Of a stretch of 64,000 bases of DNA, positions 1 through 11,460 are shown one piece after another. Under the pieces are notes generated by a model. The model was not told the DNA's origin and searched no databases. It was given only the letters and a program-made list of their open reading frames with translations. Numbering within the stretch: the first letter of the stretch is position 1; every line of letters begins with the position of its first letter. Location: the NCBI GenBank assembly GCA_030411725.1, contig MU839836.1:558001-622000 (forward strand), written 5' to 3'. This DNA is from Echria macrotheca (Eukaryota; Ascomycota; Sordariomycetes; Sordariales; Schizotheciaceae). The position numbers and the translations under genes are program-made.

Positions 1-3000
1 AGCTCCTTGAACGCCAACGCAATACCGTGTCGGGCTTCCCAAGGATCCGAAAGGTCGACCTTCTTGGGCATCCCGAACTCGTCGAGCTGTTGAACGCGAG
101 GCTTGGCAAATTCCACGTAGGATTCTTGAAGCTTTGCGAGGATGTCGTTGACAACCGGTAATTGCTGGCTCAGCGCTTCCGCTAAAGACCTGGCGGCGGC
201 CCGGCGGAGCTGCGAGTCCTTGCTTTCGAGATACGGCAGCAACTTGCCTGGAAGGTCCTCGGTGACACGGAACTCACTTTCCTCCCAGATTTCCCTGCCG
301 AGTTCAACATTTTCCTCGTCATCATCGTGGGCCGCCAGCCAGATCTCCTCCGAGGTGATGGCATCGCTCATGTCAACATCTGCGCTGATGGACTGGAGAA
401 CGGCGGATCGAACACCGCTGTGGGGGACATTCGTCCCGCGGGCCAACACGCTGATCTCTTCCGGGGAAATATTCGGGGCAATGCATCGGACCGTGTCGGC
501 AAAGCAATCCCTGATGATTTTATAGTGCTGGTTGTATCGATGCATGGACGAGATGAGAACAGACAAGACATCGGCTCGGGGCACCGCCTCGTCTGCGCAT
601 GTGTCGGTGTGGAAAGACAAGAACTCAATGGCCAAGACGAGCTGTGCGTCGCGATCGTCCGCATTCTCACTAAACCCGCCCTTCTGGAGCACGAGCAGAA
701 TAAGAGGGAGGATGTAGATAAGTGATACCGCGTCGAAAGGACGTTGTTCACTGGTAAACCGAAGGCGGTAGAGGACCCTGGTTATCAGCTCGTCGAGGGG
801 TTCCTGAGTCAGATTCTCGGGGATAGCGGACACCTGGTGCGCTCTTAGCGTAGCCACTCCAATGAAAGGACGGATCGAGCCGAGCCGAGAAGCCACGAGG
901 TCGGCACACGAGATGAATGCTTTCGGTCCGGTGTCCCCAGTGATTAGACACGCGCCGGCATCGATCACGTCTAGCGTGGCCTTGACGGCAGCACCTATCC
1001 ACCGGCTGGCGTCGCTTGGCGGACCGGTGGCGAGACCGTGAACAATGCCAAACCCACGCTCAAGCTTGGCAGCAATGTGTCGGACATCATCCCGGATCGC
1101 CGCCTCCTTCTTGAGTTGCGCGTTGACCTTGGCAGTCTCATCTGCCGTCAACTTCTTTTGTGTACCCTTCTTCTGTGCCAGCTGTTCTCGCAGCTCTGCC
1201 TCCCATTTTAGCGTGTCGTAGTCTTTGGAGCTTTTGTTCGGAACGACGCTTTGCTTCTTTGCCAGGACGTCGACGAATGCCGTTCCCTCAGGGGTCCGGA
1301 AAATAGCGGCCTCCAGCGGACCGACTCGATGTGCCTCAGCCACATCTAGATCCTGTTGAATGAGGTCGACCACACGGGGAGTCATTGTTTCAGGGGCCAC
1401 AAACACGAGTTCGGCAGCTGCGGCGTAGGCTGCTTTTTTGACCGAGTTCGACTTTTGCTCAAAGCCCGTCCTGGACACAATCTCATCGATTAGGCGTTGC
1501 TCATGCTTCTTGGCAAGCTCGCCGGGGTCTAGCCCGACCTTGAGACAGAGATCGATCCAGCTCGCTCTGGGGATGAGCTGGGATTTCGCCAGGACTAGCA
1601 ACGAGCACAGCTGGGGTTCTAGCCGTAACTTGTCGACTTCCACGCCTGCCCGATCCGCAAGCTCTTTGGGACTGAGGCAGAAAGCCCTGAGGGCTAGATG
1701 GAGGTTCGACGTTTCCGACTTCGCCAACACTGCGGCGCTTTCTTTATCGGCTGTCTCTATGGCTTCGATCCAGTGCCACATTCCCTCGACGAGAGCTTCT
1801 GTCACCACGGATACCCCCTCGGAACCTGCAGTGGATTTGGCATAGAGGTCCGAGAGTGCGTCCGCGGCTTGCCGCCGCACCTCGGGCGTAGACGTGGTAG
1901 AACATATCAGGAAAAGAAACGCCTGTGCCCAGGCGACTCTTACCGGCGCGCTGCTAGATTGGAGAGCTGGAGCAACCGAAGAGAGCGCCCGTGATAGCCA
2001 TTTCAGGTCGTCTTCCGCAAATTTGCTGTAAATACGCTGATTTAGTAGGTATGATGGTTTCGGATCGAGAACAAGGCTGGTCTTTTGTATTGATGCTTTC
2101 TTGGCGGCTGCATGGAGGCTCGCGGTCTCTGGTCGTTGCAAAAGCGAGCCAACTGCGCCGATGACCAACGCGCCGGTGACTATGCCGGTTTGTGCGGCTG
2201 CTGTCGGGTTGGCGGCCACTTCACCGAATATTGTGAGGAGCGGAGGAATGACAGACTCCATGAACTTTACAAAGTTGGACGGAAGGCTTCCCTGGGCGTC
2301 GCGAGAGAACTCGTAGAGGACCTCACCAACGCGAAGCATCCAGATTCGTCTAACTGACGGCTTCTTGTCCGCCAGACCTTTGACATAGGCATCGACGAGG
2401 GCTTTGGGCACTTCGGTATCGCCCGGCAGAAGCGCCGAGGCACTGGAGTTCAGTGCTAGCGTTTCAGCGGTTAGGGCTTGTTCGTTTCCTTCCTTGCTCG
2501 TGATAGGGGCGAGTCCGGCAGCGATTTTGGTTGCTATCGCCGTGGTCATGGGAAGGGCAACCAGCATTTCCGAGTGGAGAATCCGGTGGTCGGCAGAAGC
2601 CAGCTTGCCTGATTTCAGGGGTCCGAGAACCTCGTCTGCGACTTTGTCCAAGACGGTGAAGTCACGAGAGGCGCCGACCAGCTCCTTGAATGCGTTTACT
2701 GCTCCCTGACGGATGGTGGCGTTCGACGACTTGATGTTGGAGAGAAGTGGTTTTATGAAGCGTCCACTCAGTGCTTTGGACAGGTCGAATTCCTCGGGCA
2801 GTGCTTCGACAAGGGGTGTAATCAGGTCGTCCAGCACCACCTCAGGCGCCCGCAATAGCCCCTTTTCGAGGGCCGGGAAGACCTCCTTTTCGAGGTCATC
2901 GAGAGACACGAAGGCCGCGAAAAAGTCACCAAGGCCCCCGGCAAGGTGTTTTGGGAGTGGTGTTCGAGATCCGACGATCTCGCGGACGTAAAACGCTAGG

Positions 3001-3732
3001 TACTGGCTCTTGAGCTTCTCGAGGATCGGCTTCGCCTCCGGTTTTCTTGAACAAACACCAGCTATCACACCAAGCAACGCAGAGTACTTGGCTGTTGGTT
3101 GCGTCCCTTTGGCCGACAGTGCCTGGACAGCCGCGGTGATTGCCTTTTCTCTGCTGCTTGTAGAAACCAACTTCCGGAACCCTCTGCGCGTCACGACCAG
3201 TGCCGAGTGACCCACGGAGCCCCTCGATATCGGCTGTAGGCATTTTTCGAGCACCTCAGCGTCCGCCAGCACGATATCGTTCCCAAACTTCTCCCACAGG
3301 GGTGTGCCGGCCAGGTTCTGCATCAACAAACTGCACCACTCGACGAGGACGAAGGCGCTGCCCGGGGCGATACCATGCTTCAACGACTCTTGTCGAACCG
3401 CCGCGACCAAAGGCGCCAGTATTTCTGAGTCTTCCGTCTTGCATATCGAGGTCAGGCACTTTTGGACTGCCTGGCGGGATGGCCTGTCGGTGTAGAAGGC
3501 GTGGGTCCAGAAGAGGAGCTTGACGATGCCCAGCGTCGTCGGGGAGTCGAGAGCTGTTAGAAACAAGTGTCAGTACAAGCCAATAGAGCCCCCACGGTAT
3601 ACTGGAGTCACCTTTCTGCGACAGCTTCTCGTCAATTGTGCGCAATTGGGCTGTTCTCGCCGACGTCGACGACGAGGTCAGGGCCGACTTGACCTCCTTG
3701 GGGTCGAGCCCCGCGTGGTTGGCTTCGGTCAT
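1..3732 (-). CDS. GCN1: GCN1, translational activator (5' part; continues past window start)
   Basis: Ribosome-associated HEAT-repeat scaffold that binds Gcn20 and relays uncharged-tRNA signals to the kinase Gcn2 in general amino-acid control (family knowledge). Reading the minus strand from ATG at 3732 gives about 1220 residues of helical HEAT-like sequence. It starts MTEANHAGLDPKEVK and reaches DPWEARHGIALAFKE at the window edge, a stretch characteristic of Gcn1. One intron at 3554-3611 (58 nt, GT..CTAACAG) splits the codon after residue 40; without it the frame closes. Full Gcn1 proteins are about 2600-2700 residues, so the C-terminal half, including the eEF3-like and RWD-binding regions, lies outside. 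It is divergent from the helicase, sharing a 576-bp promoter region. Confidence 0.88.
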
Positions 3733-4308
3733 GGTGCTCGATGCTTCACTCTGGAGCGGACATTTCTGAAGACCCGATCAAGAGTCACACGTAGCGCCAG
3801 GAAGGCAGTCGTTCGCCAAAATATTGAAGCTGAAATTCGGCGACGACTCACAATTCGCAAAGTGGGTAGCTGCAGATGCGGGACAACGCTAATGCGACCA
3901 TGCGCTCCGCTAAAGAGCTTTTACAACTTTGGCAGCCCCGCCTCTCTCCACAAATTCCTGCCCACAACACATCAACGGCGAAAGCCACGCCATGCCACTG
4001 CTCTGCTCTCCAGCAACAACTGCAATTGCGTGCACTCGGCCTCCTCATGTGTGAACCAGCTTCACCACGTATCCCCACACCCAAACACCCTCCCCCAGGC
4101 TAACCCGCTTACTCGAGGCTCCAAGCTGCCCTTGTCTGAATAGCGACTCACTTTGGCACGTCAGTCAGTGGGGGTGGGGCTTCGGCCAAAACGGCAAGCG
4201 GTCATATTTTGCCCAGCGTCGCAGGCGCGCCGCGACTCGTTGGTTTGGGCGGGCCTTTAAGAGGCTTGGGCGACCGACGTCAGTCACCGCTCTGCCAACG
4301 TCTCAAAC
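3733..4308. promoter_or_regulatory. divergent promoter region of GCN1 and the DEVH helicase
   Basis: This 576-bp stretch separates two divergent start codons. I see pyrimidine-rich tracts and no convincing TATA box or ORF. Short open frames here are out of family and are treated as noise. Confidence 0.5.
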
Positions 4309-7300
4309 ATGGCTGGCAAGAAAAAGTCCAAGAAGCCGGCGGCGAACCCGGCGCGCGGGTTTGCAACCACTTCCATCGCCTCGAAGCCCCGGGCCGATCC
4401 CGTTGAGGCCGTCGACGACACCCCGGCCTCCAAGCCCGGTGACGACGGTGCCCCGCAGCCCAAGGATGCCCCGCCATCGGGGAACACCACCACGGAGAAA
4501 AATGCACAGCCAGAGCCACTAAGCCCCGAAGAGTTCGAGCGACAGCTGGAGGAGTCGGAGCTGCAGCTTCTGGTCGAGAAATATGCCTCCAAAGTACGAC
4601 GTGATGCGCAGCGGCAGAGGACCCGTCTAGAGACCGACCGGCGACTGCTCCGGGGTCAATCCGAGAGCCTCAACACCAAAAAATGGCTGCCACCAGATTT
4701 GATGGATCGCGTCTTGGATTTGATCCAGGCCGAAGGTCGTTTTGCAGTTTCCAGCATCACATCAGACGGCGCGACTAGTAGGCTCCCGCCTGAGGAGGAT
4801 CTAACGATCAAGCTTTGGACGTTGCAAGAGACGCTCGCAGGAACCGACTGTCCCCAGGACAAGATCCAACCAGCGCTGAAATATGTTCTGGACATTGCGC
4901 CGAACATCGCGCAAAACGTCAAGGGCGAGTCCATTTGGGGTTTGGAGGAGGTCTTGGATTGGCTGGCGCGAGAATGCAAGCGGGACGAGCTTCCGGATTA
5001 CGCCGGACGAGGCAAAAGCTCAAAACCACAAGGTATGTATTCGGTACTACGGTAGAAAACATGCTAACAGGGCTCAGACACACCGCTGGACACTCCGACA
5101 GCTTCCGGTGCAACAACGCCAAAGTTTCTCGAAATTGATCCGCTCCTTGGGACGAAGCTGAAGGGCAGCGCGCTGAATCCCCGGTCTCCACGTGCAGCAT
5201 CCCCTAAAAAGCCGGCAATCACATACGACGAAGACATCGAGCCGGATCAATTGCTTCCATTTTACCTTGAAACGAAAGCAAAGCTATTCGAGATCCAACG
5301 ACCACGGCAAGATGCGCCCAAGAAGGGAAAGCCGGACCGGACCCCTGAGGAAGCTTTGTTACTTGCCAAGATTGATCGGGTCGAAAAGGACGTTCTCTTT
5401 GACAAGTATGTGGCGGAGCAACAATGGAGAGCGCAGAGGATTGTCCTGGAGAAGCAGTACGCGGCAACCAAGAAGCAGGCGGCGGAGCAGAAAGTCGAGG
5501 AGAAGGTCGAAGAGCAGGCCACCACCAATGGCGACGACATCAACGAGGAGGCCGAAAGAATCGCCGCAGAAATTCTGGCAGAGAATGAGGACGATGATGA
5601 CCAGGCGTTGGCGGATCTCTTCTCGAGTCTGCCTGTCAATGAAGTTGACCCGGTGACTGGAAAGTCTAGCACCGTTATGAACGGGACGGACGGGTCCAAG
5701 GTTACCATTAGGGATTTTGGGAAGTGGACGGGAATGAGTCCGACGAGAGTCTTGGAGGAAGCTTGTCGCGCAAGGTATGTTTTCTCTGGAGATTCAAGGT
5801 TTCTGCTAACACATTCAGGGACTCGTCGGTGCGGATAACCTACCATTTGATGTCGGATGTCGCTTTTGCAAACAGACACGCAGTCAGCCTCGTTTGGTCG
5901 AAGCCTCAGGATCCGCCTGCACTTCCAGATGTTGCCGATCTGGAAGTATTCACCTCGTCCACCCAGTTTGTGTTCAAGATGGTCTCGATCGCAACACCAG
6001 ACTCGAAACAATCCGAAGCGTTTATAGCTACCACCGCTCTCTTTTTCGTGTTTGGGTCATCAGGGAAAGAAGAAAAGGTTTCTCTGAGATTACCCGCCAC
6101 TTGGAAAGATCTTTGGTCGGAGTTTGCGGAGGCGAAAAAGAATAAAGCCGACGAGCAAGACCGAGCAGTCGTCAAGCATCTGCGAGAAATGGTCCGTAAG
6201 AGGGCCGAACAGGAGCTCGAGGACGGCGTTGTTCTGCAGGGGGCCTTCAAGGGCCGCGGAGCGTCGAAAAACCTCACTGACTCTGAGCATTCCGACCACG
6301 AGCGAGCCAAGAGGCAGCCTTGGGGTCCGGAATATTATCAGAATATCTGGCTGCAGAAATACAATTCGCCAAGGTTTCAACAGATGCTGGTGAGTAGCTC
6401 TGCCTTCCGGGGTGCTCTCTTAGCTAACCCGATAGGTCTCCCGCATGCAACTTCCGATGTGGCAATTTAGACAGCAGGTTGTCGAGGCTGTGGACAAGGA
6501 GCAGGTGGTCATCATCTGTGGTGAGACTGGATGGTACGTTATCCCATACCTTTGAACATCATCGCTAACGCAGAGCAGCGGAAAGAGCACCCAAGTCCCG
6601 TCCTTTCTACTCGAACACCAGCTTATGCTTGGCAAGGCCTGCAAGATTTACTGCACGGAGCCCCGGCGTATTTCTGCCATCTCTTTGGCACGTCGCGTGA
6701 GCGAAGAGCTTGGCGAGGGCAGAGCAGACCTGGGGACACCGAGATCACTAGTCGGCTACTCAATCCGTCTCGAGGCGAACACGTCGAGGGAAACGCGCCT
6801 CGTATACGCCACTACCGGTATCGTTATGCGCATGCTAGAGGGATCCAATGATTTGCAGGAGATCACCCACCTTGTCCTCGACGAGGTGCATGAGCGGTCC
6901 ATTGACAGCGATTTCCTCCTGATCGTTCTGAAGAAGCTGCTACAGAGGCGCAAGGATCTCAAGGTTGTGCTCATGTCAGCCACAGTGGACGCCGAAAAGT
7001 TTTCGAACTACCTCGGTCGTGCGCCGGTTCTGACAGTTCCTGGTCGAACTTTCCCGGTCCAGGTGCGGTATCTAGAGGATGCGGTCGAGCTCACCGGTTA
7101 CAGCCTGGATCACAGAAGCCAGGAAAAGGTTGTCGAGCTGGACGACGACCTCGAAGTGGAAGCGGACAAGTCGTCGAAACCAGAGCTCATCAAGGAGCTG
7201 AAGTCGTATTCTCCGCGGACCCGAAACACGCTCGGGCAGATGGACGAATATCGCATCGACTTTGATCTCATCGTCCAGCTGATCACGCGCATCGCTGTCG

Positions 7301-8944
7301 ACCCCTCCTACATGCAATATAGCAAGGCCATCTTGGTGTTTTTGCCTGGTATCGCCGAGATCCGCACGCTCAACGACATGCTGATGGGAGACCGACATTT
7401 CGCGGAGAGCTGGTTGGTCTATCCTCTGCATTCCACCATCGCCACCGAAGACCAGGAAGCAGCTTTCCTTGTTCCACCGCCAGGGATGAGGAAGATTGTG
7501 CTAGCCACCAACATTGCCGAAACCGGTATCACAATTCCCGACGTCACCTGCGTCATCGACACGGGCAAGCACAGAGAGATGCGGTTTGATGAGCGCCGAC
7601 AGCTGTCACGACTCATTGATACCTTTATCTCCAGAGCCAATGCTAAGCAACGGCGCGGGCGTGCGGGCCGTGTGCAAGAAGGTCTTTGCTTTCACCTGTT
7701 TACCAAATATCGTCATGACAATATCATGAGCGACCAGCAAACCCCAGAGATGCTCCGCCTGTCTCTCCAAGATCTCGCTATCCGCGTCAAGATCTGCAAG
7801 ATTGGTGGCATTGAGGAGACGCTTGGAGAAGCCTTGGACCCTCCGTCTGCCAAGAATATCCGCCGCGCCATTGATGCACTTGTGGATGTCCGCGCGCTCA
7901 CGGCATCGTCTGAAGAGCTGACTCCGTTGGGCGTCCAGCTCGCCCGCTTGCCGCTCGATGTGTTTCTCGGCAAGCTTATTTTACTTGGAGCTGTGTTCAA
8001 GTGTCTTGACATGGCCATCACGGTGGCGGCTATCCTCTCGTCCAAGTCACCATTCGTCGCCCCTTTTGGACAGCGAAACCAGGCCGACACGATTCGAAAG
8101 GGTTTCCGCAAGGGCGATTCGGATCTGCTGACCGTCTACAACGCCTATTCTGCATGGAAGAGGGTGTGTCAGGCTGCGACGGGCGGAGGAGCAGAGTTCC
8201 AGTTTTGCCGCAAGAACTTTTTGTCGCCGCAAACACTGGCAAATATCGAGGATCTCAAAGGTCAGCTCCTGACTGCGGTCATTGACTCGGGGTTCCTGCA
8301 GATTACAACAGAAGAACGACAGGTACTCAACCGGTTGCGCTATGGTGGCAGGCGGAGGAACCAGGCCTTCTTCGAAGTTCCGAAGCGAGTCAACATCAAC
8401 AGCGACAACGATCTCGTTTGCCAATCGGTGATTGCTTGGAGTTTCTATCCCAAGCTGTTGGTGCGCGACGTTCCCGGCGGCAAGGGTTTGAGGAATGTCG
8501 GAAACAACCAAAATATCAGCCTCCATCCCAGCAGCGTGAACAAGGGCAACAATGAGCTAAGATGGCTCAGCTATTATCACATCATGCAGTCCAAAGCGTA
8601 TGTATTTCTCCTCTCTTTCTCGATCTGGCTGACCATCTAGATTCTACAATGCCCACGAGACAACGGCGGTTGACCCGTTCGCGATTGCCCTCCTCTGCGG
8701 CGACATCAGGGCCGATCTTTATTCGGGTGTTCTAATTCTGGACGGCAACCGCGCGAGATTTGCGGTGTCGGACTGGAAGACGATGCTGGTGATGAAGGTG
8801 CTGCGCGCACGGCTAAAGGAGTTGCTGACACGAAGCTTCAAAAACCCGGGGAAGCTCACAACAGCACAGCACGAGCGGTGGTTGGAAATTTGGCAGCGTA
8901 TCTTTGCCACGGCACAAGAGATGCGAGAAAAGAATGGGGCCTGA
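4309..8944 (+). CDS. DExH (DEVH)-box RNA helicase, DHX29/DHX57-like
   Basis: ATP-dependent RNA helicase of the DEAH/RHA group, in the DHX29/DHX57/yeast YLR419W-like branch; likely acts on structured mRNA or ribosomes (family inference). Six exons are joined by introns at 5033-5077, 5775-5818, 6390-6435, 6534-6578 and 8598-8640. All are GT-AG and 43-46 nt, and the joined length is 1470 residues. The N-terminus is Lys/Ser/Pro-rich, and a UBA/RWD-like region is plausible around residues 440-600. Walker A GETGCGKST lies near 691-699 and is created across intron 4. DEVH is near 798, SAT near 830, and the HA2/OB-fold C-terminal regions follow. The branch TACTAAC-like signals (gctaac) are clear. It ends 62 bp from the convergent GH43 stop codon. 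Confidence 0.9.
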
Positions 8945-9006
8945 TTGGCTGTAGATTAGATGCAGATAAATATGGCGAAATTCAGGGGTAAGTAAACACA
9001 TGTCAG

Positions 9007-10599
9007 CTATTTGACAAGCTGCATGGTGAAGCTCTTGACCTTGATCTCGCCGCCGAGGTCTTTGGTGGCGTGATTGAAGACGCCGAACCGGTACCCCGTA
9101 AAGTACTGCCACGAGTTTGCCAGCGACGCCGTGCCGAGTTTAGTGAACGTCTTGCCATCCGAACTGTACGAGAATGTTGCCGTCCGCTCCGTGTTCGACC
9201 CGAACGCCGGCGTGATATCCGCCTCGATCCTGAGCCACACATCATCCGTCGCCGTCAGCGTCGGGCCGGTGGCGGCGACACTCCCCTTGGAAGACGTGGT
9301 CCACGAGCTCTGCGCCAGCGTCAGGTTGTTGACCAGGACGATCTTGGCGCTGCTGCCGTCCTTCCACAGGCCAATGTATGCCGACCGGTCCCGAAAGAGC
9401 ACGGCGCCGGCCCTATCGCCGTCGCGCATCTTGGACGCGTCGATCCGGAACGTCCCCGCCGACTTGGGGCCCAGGATGCGCTGCGTCAGCGTGTTGCGCG
9501 CCGCGAACAGGTCCGTCGTCACGTCGGCCGTCTGCAGCGTCAGCCCGCTGTTTGCTTTCCACTTGCTGTTGTCCGGGTTGTGGTTCCACTCCCACTGCGG
9601 GCCGAGCGCCGGGCCGGGGAAGAGGTCTGTCCCCTCGGGCCCGGGGCCGGCTGCTATGCTGGGGTTGGGCACCGGCAGGGGGTATTCACGTGCCCATGCG
9701 CCCTTGGAGTCGGTTACTACCTCGGGCCAGCCGTCGGATGTCCATTTCAAGGGCGCGACGACCGGGATGCGGCCGCCTGGGTAGGAGTCCATGAAGGCGA
9801 CGTAGTACCACCTCCCGTCGGGGGTGTCGACCACGCCGCCCTGGTGCGAGAAGCCGGCGCTGCTGAGGGGCCCGGAGATGCGGTTGACTAGTGGTTTGGC
9901 CGTGTAGGGGCCGAAGGGCGAGTTTGTCGTGGACTTGAGGACGTACTCGGCGTCGGCGGGCCGCGTGGCGAAGATGTAGTAGGTCCCGTTGATCTTGTAC
10001 AGCCGGCTGCCCTCAAAGGTGGTGCCCGAGCCCGGGTCGTAGACGGTCTGCGTCTTGACCTGGCGCGTGCCGTCGCGCGAGAGCTGCGCGACGCTGATGC
10101 GCGGGTTGCCGTAGGATATGTACAGCGTGTCGTCGTCGTCGATCAGCAGGCCGCAGTCGTAGTAGCACGCCGGGTTGGTCCCCTGGGATGTCCACTTCCA
10201 CGAGTTTGAGTCCGACGTGTTGCGTGGTGCGGGAGACGACCAGATGTACGTTTTGGAGGATTCGACGCAGCCCATCCAGATGAAGGAGTCGGTCGAGGCC
10301 CGGTAGCGCAGGGTCGAGGCCCAGATGCCCTTGACGTAGGCGCTGCCGGACCCGTTGAGGTTGTAGCGCGGGCCGAAGTTGAGCGTCGGCACGCTGTGGG
10401 TCACCGGCGTCCAGTTGACCAGGTCCGGGGACGTGAGGACCGGCGCGCCGGGGGAGTAGGCGAATGTGGACGAGGAGTAGTAGTAGGTCGAGTTGACGCG
10501 GAATACGTCGACGTCGGGGTAGTCCTGCCAGAGCACCGGGTTGGTGAAGGTGGTGGCCCCCAAGGCAAGGGGGAGAACGGACAGAAAAAGGGGCTTCAT
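9007..10599 (-). CDS. secreted glycoside hydrolase family 43 (arabinofuranosidase/xylosidase type)
   Basis: A 530-residue single-exon enzyme that probably removes arabinose or xylose from arabinoxylan outside the cell. The start chosen is MKPLFLSVLPLALGA (10599), which gives a clean signal peptide; an upstream in-frame ATG at 10632 would bury it. GH43 five-bladed propeller marks are visible. The catalytic base is in DYPDVD (residues 26-31), the pKa-modulating Asp is D148 in YYDCGLL, and the general acid is E196 in FEGSRLYK. Residues from about 330 on form the C-terminal beta-sandwich seen in fungal GH43 members (GINP-like domain II). It resembles double-substituted arabinoxylan arabinofuranosidases such as those of Humicola, but the substrate cannot be fixed from sequence alone. 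Confidence 0.88.
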   Translation of the reverse strand: MKPLFLSVLPLALGATTFTNPVLWQDYPDVDVFRVNSTYYYSSSTFAYSPGAPVLTSPDLVNWTPVTHSVPTLNFGPRYNLNGSGSAYVKGIWASTLRYRASTDSFIWMGCVESSKTYIWSSPAPRNTSDSNSWKWTSQGTNPACYYDCGLLIDDDDTLYISYGNPRISVAQLSRDGTRQVKTQTVYDPGSGTTFEGSRLYKINGTYYIFATRPADAEYVLKSTTNSPFGPYTAKPLVNRISGPLSSAGFSHQGGVVDTPDGRWYYVAFMDSYPGGRIPVVAPLKWTSDGWPEVVTDSKGAWAREYPLPVPNPSIAAGPGPEGTDLFPGPALGPQWEWNHNPDNSKWKANSGLTLQTADVTTDLFAARNTLTQRILGPKSAGTFRIDASKMRDGDRAGAVLFRDRSAYIGLWKDGSSAKIVLVNNLTLAQSSWTTSSKGSVAATGPTLTATDDVWLRIEADITPAFGSNTERTATFSYSSDGKTFTKLGTASLANSWQYFTGYRFGVFNHATKDLGGEIKVKSFTMQLVK

Positions 10600-11419
10600 T
10601 TTGATGGGTTCTTTTGGTTGGCCGGTCAACATGCACGACTGGACTTGTACGTACTACCCCTGAAAACCTCGAAATCCAACAGGGAAGAAGAGGTATCACC
10701 ACTCCGTGAAAACGACGAGAGAACGAAGGTCGTTAATAAATCTGTAGAAGAACTTAAAATCACCGGTAGTTTTTCCGATCGCTTCCCGCCCATTGGTGGC
10801 AATCTTACCTATACTACAAACTCGATCGGCGGCTGAAGACATCCCCACCTATTGGCTCCCAATGCTACGGTGCCGAATTTCACGACCGGGTATTATAAAC
10901 CCCGTTGTGAACCCCAAGATTTCCTCCGTCCCCCTCACCGTGACGTCGGTTATGTGCAAGCGCACGAATGGGAGGGTTGGCGCCGATGTCGATTTCCGGG
11001 CGGACCAAAAACGCGATGGGCGGTTGCGCGGAGCGGGCAATTTGACTGATGGACGGGAGCCGGGGAGCGCGCGATAATAAACCCAAAATGGTTTCGGAGG
11101 CAATGGAATGGGAGTTTTCTAAACCAGACCACTGTCAGTCTGGAAATATTTACCACGAATTGAAATCCGGACTGCGATAGGACTCAATGAGCACTAGACA
11201 CTAGACACTACTTTTATCTGTTTTGGTTGCAACCTCGATCTCGGCGTTTTGTACCCATTCTGCGAAACCAACCGCCTCCTGCGAGAAGCACTGTAGATAA
11301 GGACTCAAGTCAGCCGAAAAAGCTTACCACTGTCAGGCTTACGGTTTAAAGAACTAGGCGGTTTTTGTATTTCTAAAGATGGCTTTATTAGGTAGATACA
11401 TATACATCTGAAAATGCCA
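10600..11419. promoter_or_regulatory. upstream region of GH43 up to the transposon
   Basis: 820 bp with no supported gene. It holds the GH43 promoter, a short 'cactagacactagacactac' direct repeat near 11194-11213, and then the flank of the hAT relic. No XlnR-type GGCTAA cluster was recognised. Confidence 0.4.
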
Positions 11420-11427
11420 CAATATAC
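11420..11427 (+). repeat. left target-site duplication (8 bp) of hAT element
   Basis: CAATATAC immediately precedes the left terminal inverted repeat. The identical octamer follows the right repeat at 14363-14370. Eight-base duplications are the hallmark of hAT insertions. Confidence 0.85.
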
Positions 11428-11460
11428 CAGCGTTGCGCACAAATCAAATAAAACAAATAT
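11428..11460 (+). repeat. left terminal inverted repeat of hAT element
   Basis: 33 bp, identical over the first 16 bases to the reverse complement of 14330-14362 and 30/33 overall. Two of the three mismatches are C/T or G/A transitions. Subterminal AAAGCAAA motifs follow it. Confidence 0.85.

Noticed and set aside
9070..9891. 273-codon plus-strand frame
   Set aside because: Antisense to GH43; Arg/Gly-rich with no domain.
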